From Carex sylvatica (lineage: Eukaryota; Streptophyta; Magnoliopsida; Poales; Cyperaceae): 64,000 bases of DNA. Where the stretch lies: assembly GCA_964058845.1 (NCBI GenBank), contig CAXKVR010000325.1, positions 1-64,000 on the forward strand. Direction: 5' to 3'. Each line of letters starts with the position of its first letter. Position 1 is the first letter of the stretch. The position numbers and the translations under genes are program-made. This document shows, piece by piece, positions 11,932 through 22,340 of this stretch. The notes below the pieces were generated by a model. That model saw only the letters and a list, made by a program, of their open reading frames with translations. It had not been told where the DNA came from and did no database searches.

Positions 11932-12300
11932 CTTTTTTTTTTGAGAACCTGGCAGAGGCTGCCAGATATAAAATTTATTGAAGATTAAAAAAGTTTCCTT
12001 ACATCATAGTTTCCAAAATAATAGTTGAAAAATAAAACACCATATCTATTGCTCTAAAAACTGCACACTAGAATGTCCTTAATCTGGCTCTTCAATTAGA
12101 GTGTGATCACGCATCCTTGTTCCCAGATTACAACATTTCATCCACAATTTTGTTTCAACAATGACCCTATCAACAATTATTTGTGCCGGCACCCTCTTCT
12201 CAGCAAAAATGTGAAGGATTTCATGATGCGAATCAGATAAAATAAAAAAATTTAATCCGATAACATCTAAGATCGTTCTATTATTGCTAATTTATCCATG
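11932..12300 (-). mobile_element. Retroposon 3' end (poly-A tail at 11932-11942)
   Basis: Read on the minus strand, the sequence ends in a small hairpin, ctggcagcctctgccag, followed by ttctc and a run of As. Hairpin-plus-A-tail ends occur in plant LINE and SINE copies. The inner boundary is not defined. Confidence 0.4.
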
Positions 12301-13957
12301 TCGTAATCATATATATATATATATATATATTCCTACAAGAGGGAATTTTATATCATACCAATGATCTTTAACGTAGCTTGATTCCTCCGAGGTTCACCTT
12401 GAATCCGAAACAAGAATGGTGTCGAATTCGTGCTAGCGAACTCTCTTCCGCGTCTAGCTTTTCACCCGTCTATTAATCGATTGTATGATCAATCGATATA
12501 TATTTTAGCAAAATGTTTTGGAGAAAAAAAACTCTAAACTCACATGAGAGAGAGAAAAGTCATACCTGATGTATATATTTAGTTCTATTATTTACAGCTA
12601 TTAAAAACATAATTAGACTCTTTAAATTCGTATTAAAACATGAACAGAATTCGAAAACAGCACATCAACTTCTGACCTTTCGTTACTAAAACTATCACAA
12701 CTTTATGTAGGGAATTCCAAACGACTTGAAACTTTCACCGTTGGATTCTACATTCGAAGGGCTACAGAAATCATAGATCATACGCCCAGATTGGTTAATG
12801 TTTGCCCCTTCAAATGCTCATTCAAAGTTGCCTTAAAATCTGTCCATTTTGTAATCCGAATTTAATGGTCATAATCAATATTTGTTTGGGCTTATTCTCT
12901 TCTCAATTTGCTAAAATATGTTTTGGGCTTGGGCTTGGGCTTGAAATATATATTTCATAATATTCACATATTATGATATGTGCAACGAATATTATTCTCA
13001 TAATATGCACATTACAATATATATATTTATTTCCCTGCTAGTTAGCCACATCATGTGACATAATATTTATTTCTTGTTTCCCGTTCAGTTGGTGTGACCT
13101 ATATTGAGGATCTATATTATATTGGCAATGAAATAAAATATTTAATTCCATAAACTGTAAGCGGTATTCTAGCTATACATTACAGCTACCCAAATAACAT
13201 AGACGTTTAGTAATCCTTTTACGAAACGCGATCCTTACAGTAATGTAACATTTGTCATTACTTGTGTCCATTTCTTGCCTTATGATATTCTGATTAATAT
13301 ACAAAGTAGGACTGTGTCATCTTTGTATTATAATCATTTCTTGATCTCTATTAAGCAAATTATAAAATTATAACTGCACTTCAGTTATATTGGATCCATT
13401 TATAATTCTACTTTACCAAGGGGCCCAAAATATCATTTCTCATTATTAATGAGTGGCAATGATGCTATTGACATATATCATTTTCCCGCACAAGTTACAT
13501 ATAAAGAACTATTATTTTTATCACCACTTCTTGCAAGTAGTTTTTAATAATAATTACGTTGTACATTCCTCATGTGAAAACAATATATGTCTCAATCTTA
13601 AAATCAGAGACACGATGAAAACATTAATGACACTAACACAATCCATATAATGTTTCATCTATTAGGTCTGTTCAATATATGAAGCATTTCATATATTCGT
13701 GTTATTAAATGATAATCTTTTATCAACGTTTGCAGAACTACAACGTACTTTTAATCAACACACAGTCTTATATGTCATATTAGTGTTCCTGCTAATATGC
13801 AAGACCTGTGAACATTTTAGTGTTGTATATTTATTTACTTAAAGTCCTGCAGTTCAAGACCAAGTGCATCTTCTTGAACACTTCTAAATATAAATATAAA
13901 ACTCATGGAACAAAATGTAAATCACATTCAATTCATAAATATAACATATATAAAAGA
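12301..13957. other. AT-rich noncoding DNA, probably decayed transposon
   Basis: There is no gene. A (TA)n tract is at 12311-12330. The phrase gggcttgggcttgggcttg near 12928 and several short direct repeats are present. The texture suggests an old LTR element, but no ends or coding remnants could be recognised. Confidence 0.3.
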
Positions 13958-14975
13958 TAATCAACAAATGATAACTTTTAGAACACAAATCTAACAAAAT
14001 GCACTCATTTCTTTGTTTCCATAACAACCAGCAAGTGCACATGAACAAAGACTCCCATGTCTTTCGACAATCCTTCCCATGCATTGTTGCCTGTTCTCCT
14101 AATTTTTAAAAAATTTCATCAATCGTCATAGCGGGTATCATTACCCGAAACCCAAAATGCCTAGAGAGTTGAAACCAAACTTGAACCACATAAGGGCAGA
14201 GAAAAATCAAATGCAAAGCCGATTCCGATGGGCAATCTCAGCACATTATGCACTGGTTCCCCCCTCCCATATGCCTCCTGGCCATCACATCCCCCGTTAG
14301 GATTTTCCCTTTTATCATTAGGTAAGAGAAAATACGTACCGTTGGCGGTATTCTCAATTTTCATACATACGAATGTGAAAAATTCACCTTGCCCGCGGCG
14401 ATCATCTTCTTGTATGCTGAATTTGCCGAGTAGGTTCCATTTGCCGTCCATCGCCAAAGCATTGTATCCCTCCCCGTATTTAGGTGAATAGTTAATTGCA
14501 TCTCCGGCACCAGGGTGTGAGCAATTGGCTCTGCATCCCTTAGCGAAATATTTGGCTGAGTTATTTCTCCTTGCTCCACCATGTCCACCAGTGATCGGCC
14601 ACTCCACGCATCCTGCCAAAAGGAGATAGACGAGCCATCTCCAACCACCCATGCCGTACACCACCTAAAAATATGGAGAATTCTTCTCAAAGCTCTCCAG
14701 AAGAAAGACCCCGCCACCATCCAAGAATTTGGACCAGTGGCATTAAACCCAGTCCATTTGAGAGTTTTGATTGTTGATGCCCACAAGCTAGTCCGATTAG
14801 TATGTGCCCTCCACCACCAGCGAAGAAGCAAAGATGTGTTGTGCAAAGCTAAATCATGCAGCCCCATCCCTCCATTCTTTACTGGTAAACAAACGGTACT
14901 CCAACACAACAGTGAAATTGCCTTCGTGCGTCCAGCAATCAGAGAACCGGACCGTTTGTTCTTGAGTCCAGGAAC
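13958..14975 (-). pseudogene. LINE (non-LTR retrotransposon) fragment, C-terminal zf-RVT part
   Basis: Read on the minus strand, 14909-14361 encodes the conserved region after the reverse transcriptase domain of plant LINEs: KNGGMGLHDLALHNTSLLLR, WVVGDGSSISFWQDAWSG and GTYSANSAYKKM. The reading continues in other frames (around PSESALHLIFLCP near 14210-14170, and ESLFMCTCWLLWKQRNEC near 14060-14000), matching the zinc-binding tail of the zf-RVT domain. Frame changes and stop codons show it is dead, and the reverse transcriptase catalytic part and the endonuclease are missing. The upstream end is cut near the foldback element at 15041. Confidence 0.85.
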
Positions 14976-15040
14976 AAACGTTTTGATATTAGTCTATCTT
15001 ATATATATATATATATATATAAATAGAGAGAGAGAGAGAG

Positions 15041-15431
15041 AGGAACCCGCTAGCATGCTACACGTAGCATAGAGGGCCTTCGTGCAATTGTTCAATATTC
15101 GACTTTTCAAAATTATAACGGTCGATCCGAACCGTTCATCTTGTTCTCCATATTAATATGTGTTTGGAGACCAAATTTTTCATTTTTTTTACTATGTTTT
15201 TAGATTTATTGAAAATCACTATTTTTTTATGGTCCAGATTTGCTAAAAACAGTGATTTTCAATAAATCTAAAAAAAATAGTAAACAAATTTCAAAAAATG
15301 TAAAATTTGGTCTCCAAACACATATTAATATGGAGAACAAGATGAACGGTTCGGATTGACCGTTAAGATTTTAAAAAGTCGAATATTGAGCCATTGCACA
15401 GAGGACCTCTATGCTACTCATAGCATATTCC
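15041..15431. mobile_element. Foldback element, terminal type 'gctagcatgctacacgtagc'
   Basis: The outer arms carry gctacacgtagcatagaggg and ctatgctactcatagcat. The core (ggtcgatccgaaccgttcat, ctccatattaatatgtgttt, gagaccaaattt) is shared with the family. The loop-proximal arm reads agatttattgaaaatcact instead of the usual tattaagccactttgaaaa. Confidence 0.75.
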
Positions 15432-15449
15432 TATATATATATATATAGA

Positions 15450-15882
15450 GAGAGAGTGTGACTAATGTGCATTCGAATGTATATGGGTCGAAATACATAC
15501 GGTCCAAATTCAACTTTTTGAAATCCAAACGGTCGATCCAAACTGTTCATCTTGTTCTCCATATTAATATGTGCTTAGAGACCAAATTTTATATTTTTCT
15601 GAATTTGTTTACTATTTATTAAGTATTTTACAAAATTGTTGATCCAACGGTGGCTGCTGATTTTACTGTTTTGTTAAGTCACCGTTGGATCAACAATTTT
15701 GTAAAATACTTAATAAATAGTAAACAAATTCAGAAAAATGTAAAATTTGCTCTCCAAGCACATATTAATATGGAGAACAAGATGAACGGTTCGGATCAAC
15801 CGTTTGAATTTCGAAAAGTCAAATTTGGACCATATGTATTTCGGTCCATATACATTCGAATGCACATTAATCACTCTCTCTC
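15450..15882. mobile_element. Foldback element, terminal type 'gtgtgactaatgtgcattcg'
   Basis: This is a nearly perfect hairpin: gtgactaatgtgcattcgaa pairs with ttcgaatgcacattaatcac, and the core pairs throughout. The loop near 15655-15675 is ctgctgattttactgttttg. It is among the best-preserved copies. Confidence 0.85.
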
Positions 15883-15904
15883 TATATATATATATATATA
15901 TATG

Positions 15905-16308
15905 AAAATACTAATATGCTACGCGTAGCATAGAGAGCCTCCGTGCAACAACTCAATATTTAAATTTTCAAAATCCTAACAGTTGATCCAAACCGTTCAA
16001 CATGATCTCCATATGAATATGTACTTGCAAATCAAATTTTACATTTTTTACATTTTTTTACTATTTTTTTAGATAGGTAGAAAATCATTTGATCTGAAAA
16101 TTATGTACCATTTAGATTAAGTGATTTTCTATCTATCTAAAAAAATAGTAAAAAAATTCTAAAAAAATGTAAAATTTGATTTGCAAGTATATATTTATAT
16201 GGAGATCATGTTGAACAGTTCGGATCGAATGTTAGAATTTAAAAAATACAAATATTGAGCCGTGGCACGGAGGCTCTCTATGCTACGCGTAGAACCGTAG
16301 CCAATTCC
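15905..16308. mobile_element. Foldback element, terminal type 'atatgctacgcgtagcatag'
   Basis: Left gctacgcgtagcatagagag and right gctctctatgctacgcgtag pair. The inner arm uses the variant tttttagataggtagaaaatc. It belongs to the same terminal group as 15041-15431, the half copies at 20354 and 49570, and the diverged copy at 57803-59183. Confidence 0.75.
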
Positions 16309-16335
16309 ATATATATATATATATATATATATATA

Positions 16336-16742
16336 GAGGTTGCATATCTCCACATATGCTTATAACTCATTTTTGTGTTTCCAATGTTCAAATGGTCGAT
16401 CTGAACCGTTAGATGTGATATTTATATTAAAATGTGCTTGGAGACTAAATTTTACATTTTTCTGAATTTTTTTACTATTTATTAAGTAACTTTGAAAATC
16501 GCTGATCCAACGGTGGCTGCACAAAACAGTAAAATCAGCAGCCACCGTTGGATTAATAATTTTCAAAGTGGCTTAATAAATAGTAAAAAAATTCATAAAA
16601 ATGTAAAATTTAGTCTGCAAGCACATTTTAATATAGAGATCACATCTAACGGTTCAAATCGACTATTTGGACATTGGAAACACAAAAATGAGTTATAAGC
16701 ATATGTGGAGATATGCTTATATAAGCATAGTAGCCAACCTCT
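16336..16742. mobile_element. Foldback element, terminal type 'ccacatatgcttataactca'
   Basis: Outer arms carry cacatatgcttataactcat and its complement. The loop near 16515-16540 contains ggtggctgcacaaaacag. The right end (agcatagtagccaacctct) is longer than the left, which starts gaggttgcata, so the left end has a deletion. It is very similar to 49123-49548. Confidence 0.8.
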
Positions 16743-16756
16743 ATATATATATATAG

Positions 16757-17176
16757 AGTAAGTCTACCATACATTGTAATACATAGGCACCTCTATGCAT
16801 TGGACTATAAATCACAGATTCAAAGTCCAAATGACCGATCCAAACCGTTCATCTTGTTCTCCATATTAATATGTGCTTGGTGACCAAATTTTATATTTTT
16901 TATAATTTTTTTACTATTTATTAAGTCACTTTGAAAATTACTGATCCAACGGTGCCTTTTGATTTTACTGTAACCGTTGGATCAGCGATTTTCAATGTGG
17001 CTTAATAAATAGTAAAAAAATTCTAAAAAATGTAAAATTTGATCTCCAAGCACATATTAATATGGAGAACAAGATGAACGGTTTGGATCGGTCATTTGGA
17101 CTTTGAATATGGTGATTTATAGTCCAATGCACAGAGGTGCCTATGCATTGCAATGTATGGTAGACTTACTATATAG
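16757..17176. mobile_element. Foldback element, terminal type 'gtaagtctaccatacattgt'
   Basis: It is a complete hairpin with ends gtaagtctaccatacattg and caatgtatggtagacttac. The loop near 16955-16970 is gccttttgattttactgt. A second copy follows at once at 17176. Confidence 0.85.
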
Positions 17177-17501
17177 AGTAAGTCTACCATACATTGCAAT
17201 GCATAGGCACCTCTATGCATTGGACTATAAATCACGGATTCAAAGTCCAAATGACCGATCCAAACCGTCCATCTTGTTCTCTATATTAATATGTGCTTGA
17301 AGACCAAATTTTATATTTTTTGGAATTTGTTTACTATTTATTAAGTCACTTTGAAAATCACTGATCCAACGGTGCCTTTTGATTTTACTGTAACCGTTGG
17401 AGAACAAGATGAACGGTTTGGATCGGTCATTTGGACTTTGAATATGGTGATTTATAGTCCAATGCACAGAGGTGCCTATGCATTGCAATGTATGGTAGAC
17501 T

Positions 17502-17508
<7 letters not shown>
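17176..17508. mobile_element. Foldback element, second tandem copy with an internal deletion
   Basis: It has the same ends as 16757-17176. At about 17400 the second arm jumps from taaccgttgg directly to agaacaagatgaacgg, so roughly 100 bp of the right arm present in its neighbour is missing. A (TA)n tract follows. Confidence 0.8.
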
Positions 17509-17538
<30 letters not shown>

Positions 17539-17754
17539 CATTGTATGGGTGCCACCTAAGGAGCTGCGCAAAATCTGTGTGACACCCATAAGTTGTGCGC
17601 AGATAATATCAGCGTTCCGAAAAACATTGACATTTTTTTCAAAGTGATGTCAACTTTGAATTTTTATTGTTTTTAATTGCTAACTAAAAAAGTTCGGTTC
17701 TTATTTTGGCTTTTAAATATTCAACACCAAACATAATATAATCAGAAAGCAAAA

Positions 17755-17796
17755 ATGGCAGACAAGACGATCAATTCAACACAAAACCAAACATAA
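17755..17796 (+). CDS. Possible upstream ORF (13 residues) in the leader of the chimeric gene
   Basis: A short frame beginning MADKTINSTQ ends 64 bp before the main start codon. Its start context copies that of the main ATG (aaaaatggcaga), which suggests a small tandem duplication of the leader. It is only a candidate; the transcription start is unknown. Confidence 0.25.
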   Translation: MADKTINSTQNQT

Positions 17797-17860
17797 TACG
17801 CGGGAGACTTCATCAATTCAACACCAAATTTCAGAAATCAAGCTCTTAGGATCAGCAAAA

Positions 17861-20204
17861 ATGGCAGATGGTCAAACAGCTCCATTGACGACTGAACCAG
17901 AACCAGAACCAGAAGAAGAGATACAATCGCTTAAATCGAGGATGATTCTTCGTGAAAGAACCGCTGGACAAGTGAATTGGAGCATTATTTTTCTCTCTGT
18001 AAACATAGAGGTCTCCCCATGCATCCTCCTGATTGTGTAGTTTCAATTCAATTTTAACTTTGATTCTGACGAAATAGTTAAATTTGTAGTTTGTGGTGGG
18101 AATTTATGCATATCAAAGGATTCGATCGAGGAATTTGAGCTGGAAAGCTAGAGCTATTCGGATTTTACCTATGTTTCTTATACCTTCCTTGGCAACCATT
18201 TTCTGTTCACTCTCCTCTCACTTCGCAAGAATCCGTAATTCTTATATATAACTTCTATTATCTGCTTCATTTGTACTTGTTCGTTATACACTTAATTATA
18301 CTGCTGCTGTATTAGGCAGTTAACACTGGTTTCCAGTTGACGGTAAATTACTCTCCAAATTCTCAATTTTACAGATAAACATTGGTTCTACGGTTAGCCC
18401 AGTGTAGCCAGAAAATCATATTGGCACGTGATTAAATGAAACCTATATTTTTGGAGGCTGAATCCTCATTTTTTTTCCATTAAAAAAAAAACATATAGAG
18501 CACAAATCTTATAACAGGGATACAATTTGAATATATATATATTTAAAATATTTCATTTGCAGTATATATTAGAGACAACAGATTGCTTGAAACTCTCAGA
18601 AAGGAGCGCGAAGAAATAAGTCCCAATGACCAAGTAGAATTACTGATTAATGTAACTCCAGTTACAGTTCCAGAAATGCCAAGTGGTCTTTCCATGGTAG
18701 AAATGACAGATCCAGAGATGGAACCTCCGGTGATGATTATACCAGAATCAGCTTCAGCAGGAGCTGCTCCAGTCATGGGAGATTCTTCTTTCGTAACTCC
18801 ACTTATGGTTCAAAAAATTGCAAGTGGTCATTCCATTGAAGAAGTAAGCCCAAACCACCAACTTACGGACGATAGTGAAATGGACCCTCCAGTAATGTCT
18901 GTACAAGAGTCTCTTTCCTTGGGTACTCAAGAATTGTCAATGATTACAGATGCAGAAATGCCAGGTTCTTCCATAGAAGAATCTTCAGTGATGACTGTAC
19001 AAGAATCATCTTCTGTAGGTGGGACATCTACTGTAACTCCACTTGCGGTTCCAGAACTACAGGACGCTGCCTTCTGGCGCTTCCTGGAGTCCAATTACAG
19101 ATATTTCCTAGATCAGGCTGTTGATCCAGTGGAGGACGCTTCGGAGGAAGAACGCTTCTTCCGACTCTGTCATCATCCTGTGCTAATCTATGGTGGCTCG
19201 ATGGTAATTTCATTGTTAATTCGTCTTTCACTACTCATTGTTATTGGAATATTATTCTCAATTTTTGATGTGATAAGAAAATATTTTCTTCTCATTGTAA
19301 CTGGAATGCTGGATTCTTTGTAGAGTTTTGGATTCGACAAATCCAGTGGGGCAAAATGTTTCATGATTTCAGCCAGAACACTGAGAATTTCATTGAGTGA
19401 GGACTCGAGATTTTGTAAGTGGATTGCTCGTCCGGATTCAAGGTATTAGCAGTTACAAATTCTATTATGCTTGCATAGAGAAAATGATTTATTACAAAAT
19501 ACAATCTAGCTAAATTTCAACATTTGCTGATTAAATTCCCCCTTATTGTTGGATCTACTATAAAAAAAAAGTCTTAGAATTACTTAATGCAGATAATTAA
19601 ATTATCTCTCATAATAATTAAGTCTAATATTTTCTTTGTACTTTTTGAAGGTTCAGCGAGTGTGTCCACAAAGTGATAGGTACGCTGAGTGTCAGTGGCC
19701 AGATAAACAACAAATTTCTCACTCCAAATACCGCATACGCTGCTTATGTTGTTTTCAAAATGGAAGACAACGATGTGTGGAGCTTTAGCAAGATGGACCG
19801 AACCACTCAAATTACCATCGCTGGGGATGTCGTGTCTCGTCAGATCTGGACAGGGGCAGAGCAAAGTTCAAGGTATGGGGGTCAATTGAGCCCAGTAATT
19901 TCAAAAGTGTTATACTTTTACACAATGTTTTGTATAGTTTTAAGTCATACAAATTTTATATGATAGACTCCATTCACGTTTGATCCTCATATATAGGTTG
20001 AAAATCTGGCTCCGCTCCTGGATCCAGAAGGATAATTTGCCGAGTGAGAGACCGGACGGGTGGTTGGAGTTCGAGTTGGGAGAGTTTAACAGTGGATACG
20101 AGATCGATGCAGAGGTCAGCATGAGCGCGAGTTTTATTGATACTCAAGGTCACAGTAAGGGTGGGTTTATTGTACAGGGCATTGAGGTCAAACCAAAGCA
20201 TTAG
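17861..20204 (+). CDS. Chimeric protein: Lunapark membrane hairpin plus PP2-B (phloem protein 2-like) C-terminal domain
   Basis: Exons 17861-18010, 18090-18234, 18563-19203, 19324-19442, 19651-19872 and 19997-20204 join in frame to 494 residues. Residues 1-99 copy Lunapark exons 1-2, with the two membrane segments (SIIFLSVNIEFVVGIYAY and AIRILPMFLIPSLATIF) and the same exon lengths and splice phases. At KEREEISPNDQ the Lunapark exon 3 end runs straight into Lunapark exon 5 repeats, so the zinc finger is lost. From residue 266 the protein is the F-box-less part of a PP2-B protein: AAFWRFLESNYRYFLD, FFRLCHHPVLIYGGS, FDKSSGAKCFMISART, then the PP2 domain with TPNTAYAAYVVFKME, RPDGWLEFELGEF and GGFIVQGIEVKPK. 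PP2 domains are lectin-like. The predicted product would be an ER-anchored PP2 protein. The splice model is by eye; a nonfunctional but young copy cannot be excluded. Confidence 0.85.
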
Positions 20205-20353
20205 TATGTGCTTGGCTTTTTTGTTATTTTGGGTCTAAAACACTATGCATCTTGTTTGCTATCATTTTTTTTTTATATATAAAAAGCAAAAATCAGTTTC
20301 ATTAATATGAAACTGATAAGTTACATATGTATCTTGTTTATATATTATATGTC
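20205..20353. other. 3' flank of the chimeric gene
   Basis: This probably includes its 3' untranslated region. A T run followed by a hairpin (tcagtttcattaatatgaaa ctga, 20293-20316) resembles a retroposon tail. Confidence 0.35.
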
Positions 20354-20575
20354 AGAGTATAGCTACGGTGCTATCAGTTGCATAGAGGGCTAGCTCAATA
20401 TTTGAGTTTTTAAAATCTTAACGGTCGATATGAATTGTTCATCTTGTTCTCTATATTAATATGTGTTTGGAGACCAAATTTTACATTTTTTGAAATTTTT
20501 TTACTATTTTTTTTAAATAGATAAAAAATCAAATATCTGAATGATGCAGAATTTTTTAGATCAAGTAAAATTAGG
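20354..20575. mobile_element. Foldback element, left arm only
   Basis: It carries gctacggtgctatcagttgc, then the family core (cttgttctctatattaatat, gtttggagaccaaattttac). It stops in the loop-side segment gcagaattttttagatcaag. The same half element, stopping at about the same place, occurs at 49570-49800. Confidence 0.65.
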
Positions 20576-20770
20576 CTCATGTTCAGACTTTACAAACGGG
20601 CTGAACGATAATTGAGCGGCCCGGTGGACAGCTCTACTAAAAAGATTCGTGCCAAGTTAAAATGACCGGTCCAGATCTAGTAATTGTAAAAGATTCCCTT
20701 ATCAGATATTGGAGAGGATGTGAATTCGGGGGGAGGGACAAAATAGTGAGTGAGACGGAGACACTTTCCG

Positions 20771-20882
20771 CAGAGATTTTAACAGAGAAGTTTTGACTTC
20801 ATGCAGCGCACAAAAGTATAGAATCAAAACAGTCCTGCATATAATTCATGCAGTGCATGAAGCCAAAACTACTCTGTCAAAT
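20771..20882. mobile_element. Mutator-like MITE relative, copy 2 (ends worn)
   Basis: The arms gattttaacagagaagtttt and ttgacttcatgcagcgc pair with gcagtgcatgaagccaaaac and ctctgtcaaatc. It belongs to the family of the 120 bp elements at 2874 and 20893 but lacks the outer ggtaaa end. Confidence 0.6.
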
Positions 20883-20892
20883 CAGTGTCTAG

Positions 20893-21012
20893 GGTAAAGA
20901 TTTTAACAGATCAGTTTTAGCTTCAGGAAGCGTATTGACATGTGCATTTCTGTTTTAATTCTACAGTAAGTGCGCTGCATGAAGCTGAAATTGATCTGTT
21001 AAAATATTTACC
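20893..21012. mobile_element. 120 bp Mutator-like MITE, copy 3
   Basis: Ends ggtaaagattttaacagatc and the complement of ggtaaatattttaacagatc form the inverted repeat. It is flanked by an exact 10 bp duplication, cagtgtctag, at 20883-20892 and 21013-21022. It is the same length as the copy at 2874-2993. Confidence 0.8.
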
Positions 21013-21179
21013 CAGTGTCTAGTTCGAACTGGGCTTTTCACACTTAATAAATTAAGCCGGGCCAAGTTTGGGCTTAAACCCGCTCATTAGCAGGCCTTAA
21101 TTTCATCCTGGTGCATTTATTTTTAAAAATTTCAACTATATGTTTGTTGGAACTTGGAAGAACGTGTCTATTTAATTCG

Positions 21180-22340
21180 AGGTCAAACTGATCAGAACTA
21201 ATATTTTATGGCAAATATACACACAAATTCCTTGCCATGGTTAGACGTGGAAATAAATCTGCTGTTATTCTCAAAAGAATTACAAGAACCTGTTTTTTCA
21301 AATCCAACCCTCTATTTTTTAAATGTACAAACTTTAAAATTTATTGTTTTATATGTACAAATCTCAAAACAAATGAATAGACAGATTAGAAAAAGCAGAG
21401 TCATGTAATACTCAAGAATCACAGCAGATTTGTTTCCGTTAGACGTGGTAGTCGTTTCTTTCAGATGATAGGTTGGCGCCTGAACTTCAAATTAATTGTT
21501 AATAAATTGACCTCTTCTGATCGGGATTCTTTAATTAATAATATTTGCTGCTAATTTAATATTAATTAAGCACTTCTTCGCATGTACTTGGTGTGTCCAA
21601 ATTCTACCTTAATAAACTCTAATCATAACATATGTAAATAAAAGGGAAGGAGATCATCTACTCCAGAAATTTTCTGCCCCCTCAGTTATCGGAATGTAGG
21701 GTCGGTCACTGTTAAAGGAGGCTGATCACATTTAATTTTTGAACTGAGGATTCACCGATAGTGACTCTGGGGCAGAAATTTCATGCTCTAGAGAGAGAGA
21801 ATTTGATTCCAAATAAAACCTTTTTGGCTTGGTGAGAAGGTGCAATTTCCCTATATATAAAAAAAAGGTAAATAAAAACAGCTTTGCGCTTTGTGAGAAG
21901 GTGCAATTTAGTTGCAATTTTGGTAATTTTGTTCATTGGACTTGCTATTTTATGGGTATACACTCTGGATGGAATTTTTTTAGAAACCATAAAAGAAAAA
22001 AAGATTTTATCAAACTAATTTGATTGTTTTGTTTTTTAAAAAAAATCATAAGAACCGAGATAACATTTTGGTCCCAGCAGTTTTCACAGATTTTGAGTAA
22101 AAAATATGTTGAAAAATTGTGAAAATATCTCGGACCGAATTGTCATATCGGTCTTGAAAAGAAAAAAAAAATCGGACCGAAATGACATTTCAGTTCTTAT
22201 GATTTTGTAAAAAAAAAAAAAGTAATATTGTTCGTTTCATAATTTTTTTTTAATTATGGTTTATAATTTTTTTTTGCTCTGGATGAGGTTGCATTTGAAC
22301 CTTCATTACGAATTTGTTGATTGTCCTGACATGTGGGGCC
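21180..22340. repeat. Diverged duplicated block, copy 2
   Basis: It matches parts of 6690-8830 in the same orientation (see that entry). It also holds a small inverted repeat, agaaattttctgcccc at 21666 and ggggcagaaatttc at 21769. It is noncoding. Confidence 0.5.

Noticed and set aside
14581..15072. 163-residue open frame on the plus strand
   Set aside because: It lies opposite the LINE fragment, which has clear protein similarity on the minus strand, and runs into a TA/GA microsatellite.
16492..16698. Similar small proteins of about 65 residues (MKI..PTVAA..., for example also 16360-16566 and 49298-49504)
   Set aside because: They recur because they are translations of the arms of the foldback elements; their position within a hairpin explains them fully.
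18001..18045. Early stop in the fusion gene after VSPCILLIV
   Set aside because: This is read-through past the exon 1 donor. The full Lunapark gene has the same donor and also reads to a stop, so it is intron sequence in both.
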